Positions 24,801 to 32,025 of a stretch of DNA of 64,000 nt are shown here, piece by piece. Position 1 is the stretch's first letter; every line of letters begins with the position of its first letter. The stretch is from Anaerolineales bacterium. Its GTDB lineage: Bacteria; Chloroflexota; Anaerolineae; Anaerolineales; Villigracilaceae. The stretch covers positions 967,216 through 1,031,215 of the forward strand of contig JABTUU010000001.1 in assembly GCA_015075275.1 (NCBI GenBank). Reading direction: 5' to 3'. The position numbers and the translations under genes are program-made. A model generated the notes under the pieces. That model saw only the letters and a list, made by a program, of their open reading frames with translations, had not been told where the DNA came from and ran no database searches.

Positions 24801-25447
24801 GGAATCATCGCGTTCAAAAATTCTCGCGTAACGGAAGCCCGCTTCTCGCGTGGGGGCAGTTCGGCCAACCTTTGGAGGACGATCCAAATTCATACAAGTA
24901 TTTGTGGGGACCGCGCGGTATCGCCGTTGACTCGCAAGGACGCGTCCTCGTCGCCGACACCGGCAACAAGCGCATCATGGTCTACGACTCAAATGGAATC
25001 TACCTGACCGAATTCGGCTCCAGCGGATTCGACGCCGGCCAATTCGACGAACCGGTCGGCGTGGCGGTCGGACCCGACGGAACTGTGTACGTCGCCGACA
25101 CATGGAATCAGCGCGTGCAGTCGTTTGCTCCGATTCAAGGCGAGGGCGCAAGCGTTATGTTCGCGCCGCTCGCGCAATGGGACGTGAACGGTTGGTTCGG
25201 ACAATCGCTCAACAACAAACCCTTCATTGCCGTAGACGCAAACAACCGCGTCTTTATCACCGATCCAGAAGGTTTCCGCGTCATCGAGTTCACGTCTGCC
25301 GGCGAGTTTGTTCGCGTATGGGGCGAGTTCGGTTCAGAACCCGATCAGTTCGGGCTGCCTGCGGGCATTGCCGCCGACCCCTCCGGCTTCGTCTGGGTGA
25401 CCGATGCGACCAACAATCGCATCATGCGCTTCGCTCCGCCTAAATGA
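21803..25447 (+). CDS. Agl23-type (TIGR03663) membrane GT-C protein with NHL-repeat domain
   Basis: A 1214-residue protein. Residues about 25-720 form a multi-spanning GT-C fold like ArnT/PMT; the N-terminus has the family motif region MSHDESLHTYFSWLLY and PMMHGPFQFH, where the first loop Asp-Glu is the expected catalytic acid region. Residues about 928-1214 are NHL beta-propeller repeats (FFEPWGVAVGPDGSVYVTDT, WNHRVQKFSRNG, repeated five to six times). It likely transfers a sugar from a polyprenyl-phosphate donor on the outer face, with an extracytoplasmic propeller. The acceptor is unknown. Separate from the polysaccharide operon at 42-55 kb. Confidence 0.85.
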   Translation: MDNQKVNFLERPIHPALPALTYETAFFAGIVTLAILTRFYDLGARVMSHDESLHTYFSWLLYRGQGYQHSPMMHGPFQFHAIALTYFLFGASDFTARIPAVLFSIATVGMVWHWRRYLGSWGMIVAAFLMTVSPYMLYYGRYVRNEAFVGLSGIVLLYALLRYLESGEKKFLYCVAAATLLHFTSKETAFIYTAQALLFLGFFFISRVTRKPWARRDLLRIFILLLAFAALLASAGAAFSLISDNPGALTATETVAPANPADSSLVPAAPSGISPSSIALLFAVLALVGAVIILYLGYGWKNLLQERSFDLLILLGTFTLPLLTPFPIEWLKDKLNIILPTEASQVASMDLRTMLIIGALVLLFLVASIVIGQLWNREWWKFGAFYWIGYTLLFTTFFTNPAGFFTGIVGSLGYWLVQQGVERGSQPIYFYLLIQIPIYEFLPALGALTAIFMGAAKLAKPKQLLTADDAEDAEQEPRESAFGLFFVLMVWWTFSSIAAFSIAGERMPWLTYHIAWPMILLTGWALGRIIEAAGRKTSTGAPGQTFLTLTTAAIFAFSVFSLLRSIFGDTPPFQGTSLDQLQNTSAFILPLLIAIGAGAILYRLTQKDRASVGVLALAAVAIIAAGACIVNGAWLLTSQSTVGFESTQVNAYALKFAGTFIAFLLSLGGTIYLARIPRPSPLVAYATLVVFGLLAVQTVRASFRANYINYNDATEYLVYAHGAGGVKEVMAQVEEISRRTAGGLNAIIAYDASAPDTGVSWPVVWYLRDYTAQRSFDQPTRALREAAAVIVDAKNFGTIESALGNEYYRFDYIRMWWPNQDYFGLTRARVLNAITDRGIRSGIFDIWLNRDYTRYAQATGSSTMTLTTWQPSDAMRLYVRKDIASLIWNYGVGPVETVPVIDPYEAGAITLTADRVFSSGQYPPLGLNAPRSIAAGLNDDLYIADSNNNRILHIASDGRLINQWGAFGDLNTGAAPAGSFFEPWGVAVGPDGSVYVTDTWNHRVQKFSRNGSPLLAWGQFGQPLEDDPNSYKYLWGPRGIAVDSQGRVLVADTGNKRIMVYDSNGIYLTEFGSSGFDAGQFDEPVGVAVGPDGTVYVADTWNQRVQSFAPIQGEGASVMFAPLAQWDVNGWFGQSLNNKPFIAVDANNRVFITDPEGFRVIEFTSAGEFVRVWGEFGSEPDQFGLPAGIAADPSGFVWVTDATNNRIMRFAPPK

Positions 25448-25463
25448 CAAACGCAACGACGTT

Positions 25464-26096
25464 GTGAGCGATTCATCGTTTGAGATTCGAGTCTGCCGGA
25501 CATGCGGGTTGCGTTACCCCGTCTCTGGACGTCAACCGCAAGCGGCGCGCTGCCCGCACTGTTTAGGCGAAACGCTCGTCGTTGAGAGCGGAGCGCTGAC
25601 TCGCGAGCATCGCGAGCGCGAAACGCCCCGTCTGTCCATCTCTGCCGAACGCGCCGTCATCCTCGACAACATCCGCTCGGCGTGGAACGTCGGCTCGATC
25701 TTGCGTTCAGCCGAAGGATTCGGATTCAGCCGCGCTCATCTATGCGGCATCACACCCACGCCAGAGCATGACGCAGTGCGCAAAACCGCGCTCGGCGCGG
25801 AAGACTCCATCGCATGGACTTGTCATAAAGACGCGGTGATATTAGCGCAAGAGTTGAAGCAAAACGGATGGATGCTTTACGGACTGGAAGAAACGGACAG
25901 CGCCGCGCCGCTCTACGAAATGGGATATTTGCGTGCGCCGATGGCGTTGATCGTGGGCAATGAGATCTGCGGCGTAGATCCCGGCTTGCTCGCTATGTGC
26001 GAGCGCATTTTCTACATCCCCATGCGCGGCAAGAAGAGGTCGTTCAATGTTGCCATGGCGTTCAGCGCGGCGGCGTACGCGCTTCAGGCGCGGTAA
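25464..26096 (+). CDS. SpoU-type RNA 2'-O-methyltransferase with N-terminal zinc ribbon
   Basis: A 210-residue protein started at GTG 25464, 16 nt after the preceding stop; upstream in-frame codons overlap that gene. The N-terminus CRTCGLRYPVSG...CPHC is a zinc ribbon. The rest is a SPOUT domain with motif 1 LDNIRSAWNVGSILRSAEGF, motif 2 ALIVGNEICGVDPGLL and motif 3 IPMRGKKRSFNVAMAFSAAA. This family methylates riboses in tRNA or rRNA. The zinc ribbon is not in the classical TrmH/RlmB enzymes and may help RNA binding. Target site unknown. Confidence 0.82.
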   Translation: MSDSSFEIRVCRTCGLRYPVSGRQPQAARCPHCLGETLVVESGALTREHRERETPRLSISAERAVILDNIRSAWNVGSILRSAEGFGFSRAHLCGITPTPEHDAVRKTALGAEDSIAWTCHKDAVILAQELKQNGWMLYGLEETDSAAPLYEMGYLRAPMALIVGNEICGVDPGLLAMCERIFYIPMRGKKRSFNVAMAFSAAAYALQAR

Positions 26097-26100
26097 GCGA

Positions 26101-26748
26101 TCACAGCCTGTTATCGCGCAAGATTTCGTCAGTCGCTGCGCGGTAATATACGCCGTCTTCTAATTGAAATCCCATGCGGCGGAGGTAGGCTTCATGGCTG
26201 GCGTTGCCCGGCGCGGAGACGAGGCGCTCGATGCCTTTTTCTCGAAAGTAATTAGAGCTTCGTTCAAATAGAAATTTACCTGCGCGAAAATCGCGGTAGC
26301 CCGGAATGACAAAATCCAGCAAGATTTCAGCCTGCTTCCCGTCGGCTCGGACAACCAGCGCTCCGACGGGAAGCATGTTTCGCAAAACGAAGACGACCAA
26401 TTGATCGGGGCTGGCTTCAAAGCGGTAGGTAGGGACATACTCGACGATCTCTTTTTTGTAGAACGCCAGAAAACTTCGCAAGTAGCGGCTGTCGTAATTA
26501 ACCTCCAGCAATTGAAAATATTCTTTATGATTCCACATTTGCCGCAAGTAATACACGTTGACCAGCGCAACCAGCCCGTTGAGCGCCGCGACCGGCGCGG
26601 CGCCGATTAAAATTCCGTACACAGTGAAAAATAACGCGCCCGCCAAGTTGATCACACGCAAGCGGAACACCGAGCGCATCGTCAAAGAAATGGCTACCAG
26701 AATGGAGCCGACGTAGCCGATCGCTTCGTATAAAAGATCCATATTCAT
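26101..26748 (-). CDS. YgjV-like membrane protein fused to GNAT-like domain
   Basis: A 215-residue protein started at ATG 26748 (MNMDLLYEAIGYVGSILVAI). Three hydrophobic helices in the first ~80 residues (AIGYVGSILVAISLTM; VINLAGALFFTVYGILI; PVAALNGLVALVNVYYL) resemble YgjV/SemiSWEET-like inner-membrane proteins. The remainder (VVFVLRNMLPVGALVVRADG; EAYLRRMGFQLEDGVYY) resembles an N-acetyltransferase fold. TACAAT lies 10 nt before the start and no ribosome site is seen. Function unknown; convergent with the SpoU gene. Confidence 0.6.
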   Translation of the reverse strand: MNMDLLYEAIGYVGSILVAISLTMRSVFRLRVINLAGALFFTVYGILIGAAPVAALNGLVALVNVYYLRQMWNHKEYFQLLEVNYDSRYLRSFLAFYKKEIVEYVPTYRFEASPDQLVVFVLRNMLPVGALVVRADGKQAEILLDFVIPGYRDFRAGKFLFERSSNYFREKGIERLVSAPGNASHEAYLRRMGFQLEDGVYYRAATDEILRDNRL

Positions 26749-26865
26749 TATGCCCGCTATTGTAGCAAGATCAAGGCTATTGCGCAATCAACGTTCCCGC
26801 GTATCGGAAGGCGGCTCTCGTGTGTTATGATTGTTGCAATACCTATACCGCGCAAGGAGAGGATT

Positions 26866-27552
26866 ATGGCGATCAAATTAACGCTCCCAGTTATCGGACC
26901 TATCACTCAATTATTCGGCGAAAATCCAGATTTCTATAAGCAGTTCGGCTTTCCCGGGCACAACGGCGTTGATTACGGCGTGCCGAACGGGACTGCGGTC
27001 GCGGCGGCAGCAGCAGGAGCCGTGGCGCTCGTGGGCTACGAGAACGGCGGTTATGGCAATTACGTCAAGCTTAGCCACACGGACGGCGGCAAGACCTATT
27101 ACACTTATTATGCGCATCTCGCCAGCGCGGCAGTCATGGCGGGGCAGAAAGTGAAAGCCGGCGAAGTCATCGCCCGCAGCAACAACACCGGTGCCAGCAC
27201 GGGTCCGCATTTGCATTTCGGGCTGCGGATTGACGGCGAGAATCCCGCGTATAAAGGCTATGTTGACCCGTTGCCGTATATCGCTTCAAGCGACTCAGAT
27301 TCGTCGAGCGACGCGGACGCGCCCTTCCCCGACGCGGTGCAATTTCCGTCTGCCATATCGTTCGAGGTGACCGCCGAACAGTTAAACGTTCGCAGCGGAC
27401 CAGGCGTGGAGTATCCCATTCTCACACAGGTGACCAAAGGCAGCGTGCTCAGCGGCCGGCGTTTACAATCGCAGAGCGTGTGGGTTGAATTTGAAAAAGG
27501 AAAGTGGGTGGCGCTGGCGTTCGGCGGAGTCGCGCATCTCAAGATAAAGTAG
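26866..27552 (+). CDS. M23-family metallopeptidase with SH3b domain
   Basis: A 228-residue protein started at ATG 26866 with AAGGAG about 9 nt upstream. The LytM/M23 domain (about 10-140) carries the zinc ligands in HNGVDYG and HLHFGL. A Ser/Asp-rich linker (SSDSDSSSDADAP) leads to a bacterial SH3 domain (FEVTAEQLNVRSGPGVEYPI). M23 enzymes cut peptide crosslinks in peptidoglycan; SH3b domains bind cell wall. No signal peptide is seen, so it is either exported in a non-classical way or acts after lysis. Its stop is followed directly by a palindromic repeat. Confidence 0.88.
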   Translation: MAIKLTLPVIGPITQLFGENPDFYKQFGFPGHNGVDYGVPNGTAVAAAAAGAVALVGYENGGYGNYVKLSHTDGGKTYYTYYAHLASAAVMAGQKVKAGEVIARSNNTGASTGPHLHFGLRIDGENPAYKGYVDPLPYIASSDSDSSSDADAPFPDAVQFPSAISFEVTAEQLNVRSGPGVEYPILTQVTKGSVLSGRRLQSQSVWVEFEKGKWVALAFGGVAHLKIK

Positions 27553-27556
27553 CGCG

Positions 27557-27669
27557 GACCTGACAGGTTCACCCTTGCGGGTACGCGTTAGCGCGACCCG
27601 AGTCGGACATCACCCGAGAACGGATAGAGATTCATGCCGGGCGCGGTTCTGTGGAAACCTGTCAGGTTC
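27557..27669. repeat. Palindromic element family A, copy 1
   Basis: Ends GACCTGACAGGTT (27557-27569) and AACCTGTCAGGTT (27656-27668) in inverted orientation, one mismatch. The interior differs from the other copies. It starts 5 nt after the M23 stop. Confidence 0.8.
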
Positions 27670-27710
27670 TTACGCAAACGATTGTGCCAGCAGACTTTCG
27701 AACAACCCTC
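27670..27710 (-). pseudogene. Fragment of the hsdS 3' end (copy 3)
   Basis: The minus strand reads GGLFESLLAQSFA then TAA, almost the same as the true HsdS terminus QGLFESLLAESFA. As at the intact gene, the family A palindrome follows right after the stop. Only 13 codons are recognisable; upstream it breaks into another palindrome (27710-27765). Confidence 0.65.
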
Positions 27711-27765
27711 CACGAATAAAGCCGCGAATGCGCGAATATCGCGCCGTTCATTCGAGTATTCGTGG
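27710..27765. repeat. CCACGAATA palindrome
   Basis: Inverted ends CCACGAATA and TATTCGTGG with an inner GCGCGA-ATA-TCGCGC hairpin. A separate family from element A. Confidence 0.7.
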
Positions 27766-27782
27766 ATGGCTTCGTTTGCATG

Positions 27783-28118
27783 CTATTTGAAATTTTGAAC
27801 TAGATTGCCGAACAGCGATCCAAAGAACATCATCATCAAACAAGCATAAGCAATGCCAACGGTTATTCCGATAATTAAATTGGCGACGAAGAAATGCCCC
27901 CAGACCGTGAACGCCCGTTTCAAAAAATTGCGGTTTATCAGATTTGTTTGCGGAATATAACGAGCGACATATTTGGCAATCACATTTCCATCAACATTTG
28001 CTCTGTTTGACGGCGCCTCGCGCAACCTTCCGTTCTCTTCTTCCAGCTTTTTCACGCGCTCTTCCAAAGCTTCTAGGTATCCTGTCAGTTCGTTCATGTT
28101 TTTGAATTGTTGCAACAT
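27783..28118 (-). CDS. Coiled-coil membrane protein of unknown function
   Basis: A 111-residue protein. The N-terminus is a heptad-like coiled coil (LEALEERVKKLEEENGRLRE), then a short polar part with QTNLINRNFLKRAFTVWG, and one or two hydrophobic helices near the end (FFVANLIIGITVGIAYACLM, MMFFGSLFGNLV). GGAGGAG lies 6 nt before the ATG. It lies 15 nt downstream of the DUF559 gene on the same strand, so they may be cotranscribed. No family is recognised. Confidence 0.55.
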   Translation of the reverse strand: MLQQFKNMNELTGYLEALEERVKKLEEENGRLREAPSNRANVDGNVIAKYVARYIPQTNLINRNFLKRAFTVWGHFFVANLIIGITVGIAYACLMMMFFGSLFGNLVQNFK

Positions 28119-28133
28119 ATTCGCTCCTCCGTT

Positions 28134-28493
28134 TTATAGTTTTTCATCCAACGCCTGAAGCATCGTGAGTATAACCCCATCCATATTATTCATCACATCA
28201 TGATTCCAAAAACGGATAACTTTGTAACCCAGCGAGTTCAGGAATTTGGTTCTTTTTTCGTCGTATTCTTTCTGTTCCAAATGCTGACTTCCGTCCAGTT
28301 CAATAATGAGCTTCTTCTCAACACAGACAAAATCTGGGATATAAATCCCAATGGCGTGTTGCCTTCTGAAATTGACGCCTAACTGGCCATTACGAATGAC
28401 TGCCCAAAGTTTGCGCTCGGCGGGAGTGAGTTCTTTGCGCAGTTCGATGGCGCGAGTTCTGGTTTTTGGATTGCTTCTCGGTGGGCGCGGCAT
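28134..28493 (-). CDS. DUF559 / Vsr-like endonuclease-fold protein
   Basis: A 119-residue protein started at ATG 28493 (MPRPPRSNPKTRTRAIELRK) with AGGAGG 8 nt upstream. The LTPAERKLWAVIRNGQLGVN start, IPDFVCVEKKLIIELDGSQH centre and KFLNSLGYKVIRFWNHDV end are typical of DUF559, a PD-(D/E)xK-like fold related to very-short-patch-repair nucleases. The likely active site is Asp of PDF and ELDG. Its role is unknown; location beside a type I restriction locus is common for the family. Confidence 0.8.
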   Translation of the reverse strand: MPRPPRSNPKTRTRAIELRKELTPAERKLWAVIRNGQLGVNFRRQHAIGIYIPDFVCVEKKLIIELDGSQHLEQKEYDEKRTKFLNSLGYKVIRFWNHDVMNNMDGVILTMLQALDEKL

Positions 28494-28508
28494 TTTGTCC
28501 CCTCCTAG

Positions 28509-28549
28509 CCTCCCCAATTGCAACGGAGAGCACGTCGAAATTGGGGAGG
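28509..28549. repeat. CCTCCCCAATT palindrome
   Basis: CCTCCCCAATT (28509-28519) and AATTGGGGAGG (28539-28549) form an 11-bp stem with a 19-nt loop, just upstream of the DUF559 start. Confidence 0.7.
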
Positions 28550-28617
28550 GACGGTTGCGTCTGAAATTAAAATTATAGAAACATTCTCAGTTTTCATAAA
28601 AAATATCAATGCCTTGT

Positions 28618-28660
28618 TCTCCCCCAAATCCGACAGCGCTATCGTCGTATTTGGGGGAGA
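28618..28660. repeat. TCTCCCCCAAAT palindrome
   Basis: TCTCCCCCAAAT (28618-28629) and its exact complement (28649-28660). Same style as the previous palindrome. The stretch 28561-28617 is AT-rich with no gene. Confidence 0.7.
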
Positions 28661-28680
28661 TGTCCAACGGACAGAGGGGG

Positions 28681-28791
28681 CTAACTGAATGCCTCGCTCA
28701 ACCCTTCGACAAAGCTCAGGGCGAGCAACGCCTCAAACAACCCCTCCACCTGCCTCTCGCTCTCGGACATCCTCCCCCGCAGGGACTCGAT
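28681..28791 (-). pseudogene. Duplicated hsdS 3' end (copy 2)
   Basis: The minus strand reads IESLRGRMSESERQVEGLFE then ALLALSF, clearly homologous to the HsdS tail VEGLRGRMSEAERQAQGLFE, SLLAESFA. The frame continues past the normal end (VEGLSEAFS). Upstream it is separated from hsdS by palindromic element A copy 2. It is best read as a remnant of a second hsdS or a partial duplication. Confidence 0.7.
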
Positions 28792-28840
28792 GTCTCGACC
28801 AGGCTCGACAACCGCCCGCGCCGCCACGCCCGCAAGTCCA

Positions 28841-28934
28841 GACCTGACAGGTTTCATCGTGGCGCGAGTCCATCGTAACCCACGCGCGGACATGAGACTC
28901 TGACCGCAAGACCTTCTCGAAAACCTGTCAGGTC
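28841..28934. repeat. Palindromic element family A, copy 2
   Basis: Perfect 14-bp inverted ends GACCTGACAGGTTT (28841-28854) and AAACCTGTCAGGTC (28921-28934). It begins 3 nt past the hsdS stop and separates it from the duplicated 3' end. The part next to the left end (CGTGGCGCGAGTC) is shared with copy 3. Confidence 0.85.
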
Positions 28935-28937
28935 TTT

Positions 28938-30059
28938 TCACGCAAAACTCTCCGCCAGCAGACTCTCAAACAACCCCTGCGCCTGCCTCTCCGCCTCAGA
29001 CATCCTCCCCCGCAGACCCTCGACATTCGATACGGGCGGAGCGCCGCTCCGCCCCGACGCAATCGCCGCAAACTCCTCTTGCAGGGCGAGCGGGGGGACG
29101 GGGATAGGAGTGTCAAGGATTATTCCATCACTTACAGCGGGGTAATTTGCGCCAGTCTCGTTCTTAACCAAATAATCAACAAAATATTTTGATTGAACTA
29201 TAGCAAACAGATATTCTGAAGATAGATATTCTATATCTGGTCGTAGGACACAAAAGCCTGTTGAAGCAATTTGATTATCAAGATGTTGTGGTACTTTTGC
29301 CACAGCATTTAAGTTGGGGCGTACAGTAGATACCAGAATATCATTTGCAGAGATCTGTTTTCTCGCTCGGCTTGGCGCATCTTCTATATCCAATAACTTC
29401 GGTTCAACAATCGTTTTATTTTGTCTATCAATTGATGTTATATCAACATACCAAAATTCAGAAAGCCCTAAAGATTTAGGATTTATTTGTTTTGTCGGCT
29501 TTACCAATTCTCCAATCGCTTCAATATCCCATTTTTTAGAATTTATCTTCGGATCCCCAAACATCTCCAAAAACACAGACTGGAGCAGGGACTCGCCGAG
29601 TTCGCGCGCCGTCCGTCGCAGGGAGCGCAGACGGTCCGCCCGCGCCAGCAGGGACGCAATCCGCTTTTGCTCGGTCAGCGGGGGAAGGGAGATTTTCTGT
29701 TCATAAGCATCATCCCGATTCAATCCAGGCACAGCCGCAGATTTATTGAGCCGAGTTAAATCAAGCGCCTTCAATGTGTAATAAAGCCAAGTGAAGTCGC
29801 AAGGCACTTTAGTTTTATCAATGTAATAAGTTGTATCAATCGCCCAACATGGAATTTTACTCAAATGAATTTCACCAATTGAGCCTTTTCGTCCAACAAT
29901 TATCGTTTCGCCTTTTGTTATTGCTTCATCGTGCCAGCCAACAATTCCATTTGAACCATAAACAGGAATGTCGCCACCTTTGCGATCAGTTTCTTTCAAA
30001 CTGTCGCCATAAACAAAATCACAAACTTCGCCAAGTGGAACTATCGGGTATTTCTTCAT
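28938..30059 (-). CDS. hsdS: Type I restriction-modification specificity subunit
   Basis: A 373-residue protein with two target-recognition domains. TRD1 is about 1-135 (VPLGEVCDFVYGDSLKE; VPGLNRDDAYEQKISLPPLT), followed by a conserved helical spacer (EQKRIASLLARADRLRSLRR). TRD2 is about 170-335 (WDIEAIGELVKPTKQINPKS; IILDTPIPVPPLALQEEF) and a terminal helix. HsdS sets the bipartite DNA target of the HsdM/HsdR complex. A REP-like palindrome interrupts the C-terminal spacer at about residues 337-344. Two further fragments of its 3' end lie downstream. It follows hsdM by about 100 nt. Confidence 0.9.
   Translation of the reverse strand: MKKYPIVPLGEVCDFVYGDSLKETDRKGGDIPVYGSNGIVGWHDEAITKGETIIVGRKGSIGEIHLSKIPCWAIDTTYYIDKTKVPCDFTWLYYTLKALDLTRLNKSAAVPGLNRDDAYEQKISLPPLTEQKRIASLLARADRLRSLRRTARELGESLLQSVFLEMFGDPKINSKKWDIEAIGELVKPTKQINPKSLGLSEFWYVDITSIDRQNKTIVEPKLLDIEDAPSRARKQISANDILVSTVRPNLNAVAKVPQHLDNQIASTGFCVLRPDIEYLSSEYLFAIVQSKYFVDYLVKNETGANYPAVSDGIILDTPIPVPPLALQEEFAAIASGRSGAPPVSNVEGLRGRMSEAERQAQGLFESLLAESFA
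29034..29054. repeat. REP-like palindrome inside hsdS
   Basis: GGGCGGAGCG and its complement around a central base. It lies in frame in the C-terminal spacer of HsdS (SGRSGAPPVSNVEG). Confidence 0.75.
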
Positions 30060-30100
30060 CCGTGTTTACCTGTTTCCCAATTTACCAATTCACCCAAAAC

Positions 30101-30155
30101 CGTCCCGAAGGTTTCGGGGAATCGTCAAAGTTCTGCAAGTTCAACCTTCGGGACG
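30101..30155. repeat. Inverted repeat between hsdM and hsdS
   Basis: CGTCCCGAAGGTT (30101-30113) and AACCTTCGGGACG (30143-30155), perfect 13-bp arms. It may act as a weak hairpin between the two genes; related to the TTCGG-core palindromes elsewhere. Confidence 0.7.
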
Positions 30156-30160
30156 TTGCA

Positions 30161-31966
30161 CTATTCACCATTCACCAATTTCCCAAGTTCCTCAATCTCC
30201 TCCAACATCACACTCTCCAACCGCGCCAAGCGTTCCAGCGTCACCGATGGCTTTTCGTGATAGGCAACGTCCGCGTCCACGGCGCGGTAGCGGCTGGCGG
30301 AGAGATCGTATTTATTCGCTTTCACCTGCTCCTTCGTCACCCAGAATTGGCGCGTCAGGCGGTCGAGTTCAGATTGGGGATTGGAGATTTGAGATTGGAG
30401 ATTGGCGAGTCGCGCCTGGGCATCTTCCAATTCAGACCTGACAGGTTTCAGCGTGGCGCGAGTCGATCCTGACGCTTGCGCGGAAACGGCGTCCAAGTCG
30501 GACGGACTCTCGTGGAAACCTGTCAGGTCTTGTGGAGAGATCACGCTTTCAAACATCAACCGATTGATCTCCGCCTGTATCTTTCGTCTTTCCTCTTTCA
30601 TCGGAGTCAGCATCTTCCGCAATTCCTCCACGCGCAACTTTCTACTTTCCATGAATTTCTTATCCCCCCGCTTCGCCCAACATTCCAACACATCGGGGAT
30701 GTCGTTCTCCGAAACGACCGTCCGCTTATCGTCCAGCGAAAAACCGTCATGCTCCATATCGTAGAACCAAATCTCTTTGGTCTGTGCGCCGCGCGTGAAA
30801 AACAAAACCGCCGTGCTGACTCCCGCATACGGCTTGAACACGCCCGACGGCATCGAGACCACCCCGTCGAGTCGATTCTCCTCGATGATGCGTTTGCGAA
30901 TCTCCACGTGAGCGCGGGACGAACCGAACAGCACGCCGTCAGGCACGATGACCGCCGCGCGTCCGCCCATATCGAGCGCGCGCAAAATCAGATGCAGGAA
31001 GAGCAGTTCACTTTTGGTCGTATCCGCTGGCAGGGTGGGATGAATCGTGCTTTTATCCACCGCGCCCTTGAACGGCGGGTTCATCAAAATCACGTCATAC
31101 TCGCGCTCGTCGTCGAACGACTTCGAAAGCGTATCCCGATAAAAAAACTGCGGCGACTCGATGCCGTGCAGAGTCAGATTCATCGAACCGATGCGCAGGA
31201 TGGTCATGCCCGAATCGTTGTCGAAGCCGCGCAGATATTTCGGCGACGACATGAACGCTCTTTCTGGACCCGCTAACTGGTCGCCGATCAAGTGATGCGG
31301 ATTGCCCTCCTCGTCATATTCCAAAATCCCCGCCGAAGTCGCCCGCTCCAAAATATGCTGGTGCGCGTTGACGAGAAAGCCCGCCGTCCCGCCCGCCAGA
31401 TCGCCGATGCGTTCGCGCGGCTTGGGGTCAATCATCTTCACCATCATGCGGATGATATGCCGCGGCGTGCGGAACTGTCCGCCGCGCCCCGCAAACTGCA
31501 TGTGCCCGAGCATGTACTCGTACAGGTCGCCCTGCACATCCTGATTCTGCTCGGCGATCTTCATCTGGTCAATCAAATTGCAGGCTTCGATCAACAGTCC
31601 CGCCTTGTTGATCTTGCACTGCGCCCCCTTCATGTACTCGCCAAACGAAGATTTTTCATCCGCGAGTTCAACCAGTTTCGGGAAGACGACGGTCTTCAGA
31701 TGATGGAGCGACTCTTCGGCTTTCATTTGAGTCCAATACCCCCAACGCACCTCTTTCGGGATGTTGGGGCGGAGCGGCGCTCCGCCCCCTACACCGCCCC
31801 GACGTTTTGCCTGCTTTTCGGCGGCGTTCTCGCGGTCATCGAGCCGCTTCAAGAACAACAAATACGAAAACTGCTCAATCGCATCGAGCGGATTCGAGAG
31901 TCCCCCCGTCCAGAACTTATCCCAGAGGGCGTCAACTTGACTGCGGAGTTTGGGGTCGGTGAGCAA
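30161..31966 (-). CDS. hsdM: Type I restriction-modification methyltransferase subunit
   Basis: A 601-residue N6-adenine methyltransferase using a TTG start at 31966 (AGGAGAA 9 nt upstream). N-terminal helical domain LWDKFWTGGLSNPLDAIEQF, SAM motif I GDLAGGTAGFLVN (about 188-200), catalytic motif IV DVILMNPPF (296-299 = NPPF). The C-terminal part is helical and contacts HsdS. Two repeats are inside the frame: a REP-like palindrome at about residues 60-67 (GGVGGGAPLRPNIP) and element A copy 3 at about 479-511 (DLTGFHESPSDLDAVSAQAS). Apart from these the family motifs are intact. Confidence 0.92.
   Translation of the reverse strand: MLTDPKLRSQVDALWDKFWTGGLSNPLDAIEQFSYLLFLKRLDDRENAAEKQAKRRGGVGGGAPLRPNIPKEVRWGYWTQMKAEESLHHLKTVVFPKLVELADEKSSFGEYMKGAQCKINKAGLLIEACNLIDQMKIAEQNQDVQGDLYEYMLGHMQFAGRGGQFRTPRHIIRMMVKMIDPKPRERIGDLAGGTAGFLVNAHQHILERATSAGILEYDEEGNPHHLIGDQLAGPERAFMSSPKYLRGFDNDSGMTILRIGSMNLTLHGIESPQFFYRDTLSKSFDDEREYDVILMNPPFKGAVDKSTIHPTLPADTTKSELLFLHLILRALDMGGRAAVIVPDGVLFGSSRAHVEIRKRIIEENRLDGVVSMPSGVFKPYAGVSTAVLFFTRGAQTKEIWFYDMEHDGFSLDDKRTVVSENDIPDVLECWAKRGDKKFMESRKLRVEELRKMLTPMKEERRKIQAEINRLMFESVISPQDLTGFHESPSDLDAVSAQASGSTRATLKPVRSELEDAQARLANLQSQISNPQSELDRLTRQFWVTKEQVKANKYDLSASRYRAVDADVAYHEKPSVTLERLARLESVMLEEIEELGKLVNGE
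30435..30529. repeat. Palindromic element family A, copy 3, in frame inside hsdM
   Basis: Perfect 14-bp inverted ends GACCTGACAGGTTT (30435-30448) and AAACCTGTCAGGTC (30516-30529). It encodes about 31 residues of HsdM without a stop, in a stretch between two helical parts. Confidence 0.85.
31766..31788. repeat. REP-like palindrome inside hsdM
   Basis: GGGGCGGAGCG and CGCTCCGCCCC around one central G; perfect 11-bp arms, in frame near the HsdM N-terminus. Confidence 0.8.
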
Positions 31967-31992
31967 TTAAAAATTCTCCTATGCGTTCGTCG

Positions 31993-32013
31993 GGGCGTAG
32001 CGGCGCTACGCCC
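31993..32013. repeat. REP-like palindrome between RAYT and hsdM
   Basis: GGGCGTAGCG and CGCTACGCCC around a central G, just downstream of the RAYT stop (32026) and upstream of the hsdM start. Confidence 0.75.
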
Positions 32014-32025
32014 GTACGGATTCCA

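Noticed and set aside
28792..28941. Upstream half of the 86-codon frame 28681-28941 as a real protein
   Set aside because: It is the translated palindromic element A and its flank; only the last part resembles HsdS.
27550..30560. CRISPR-like array from repeated palindromes
   Set aside because: Copies are few, unevenly spaced, partly within genes and without uniform spacers; no cas genes.
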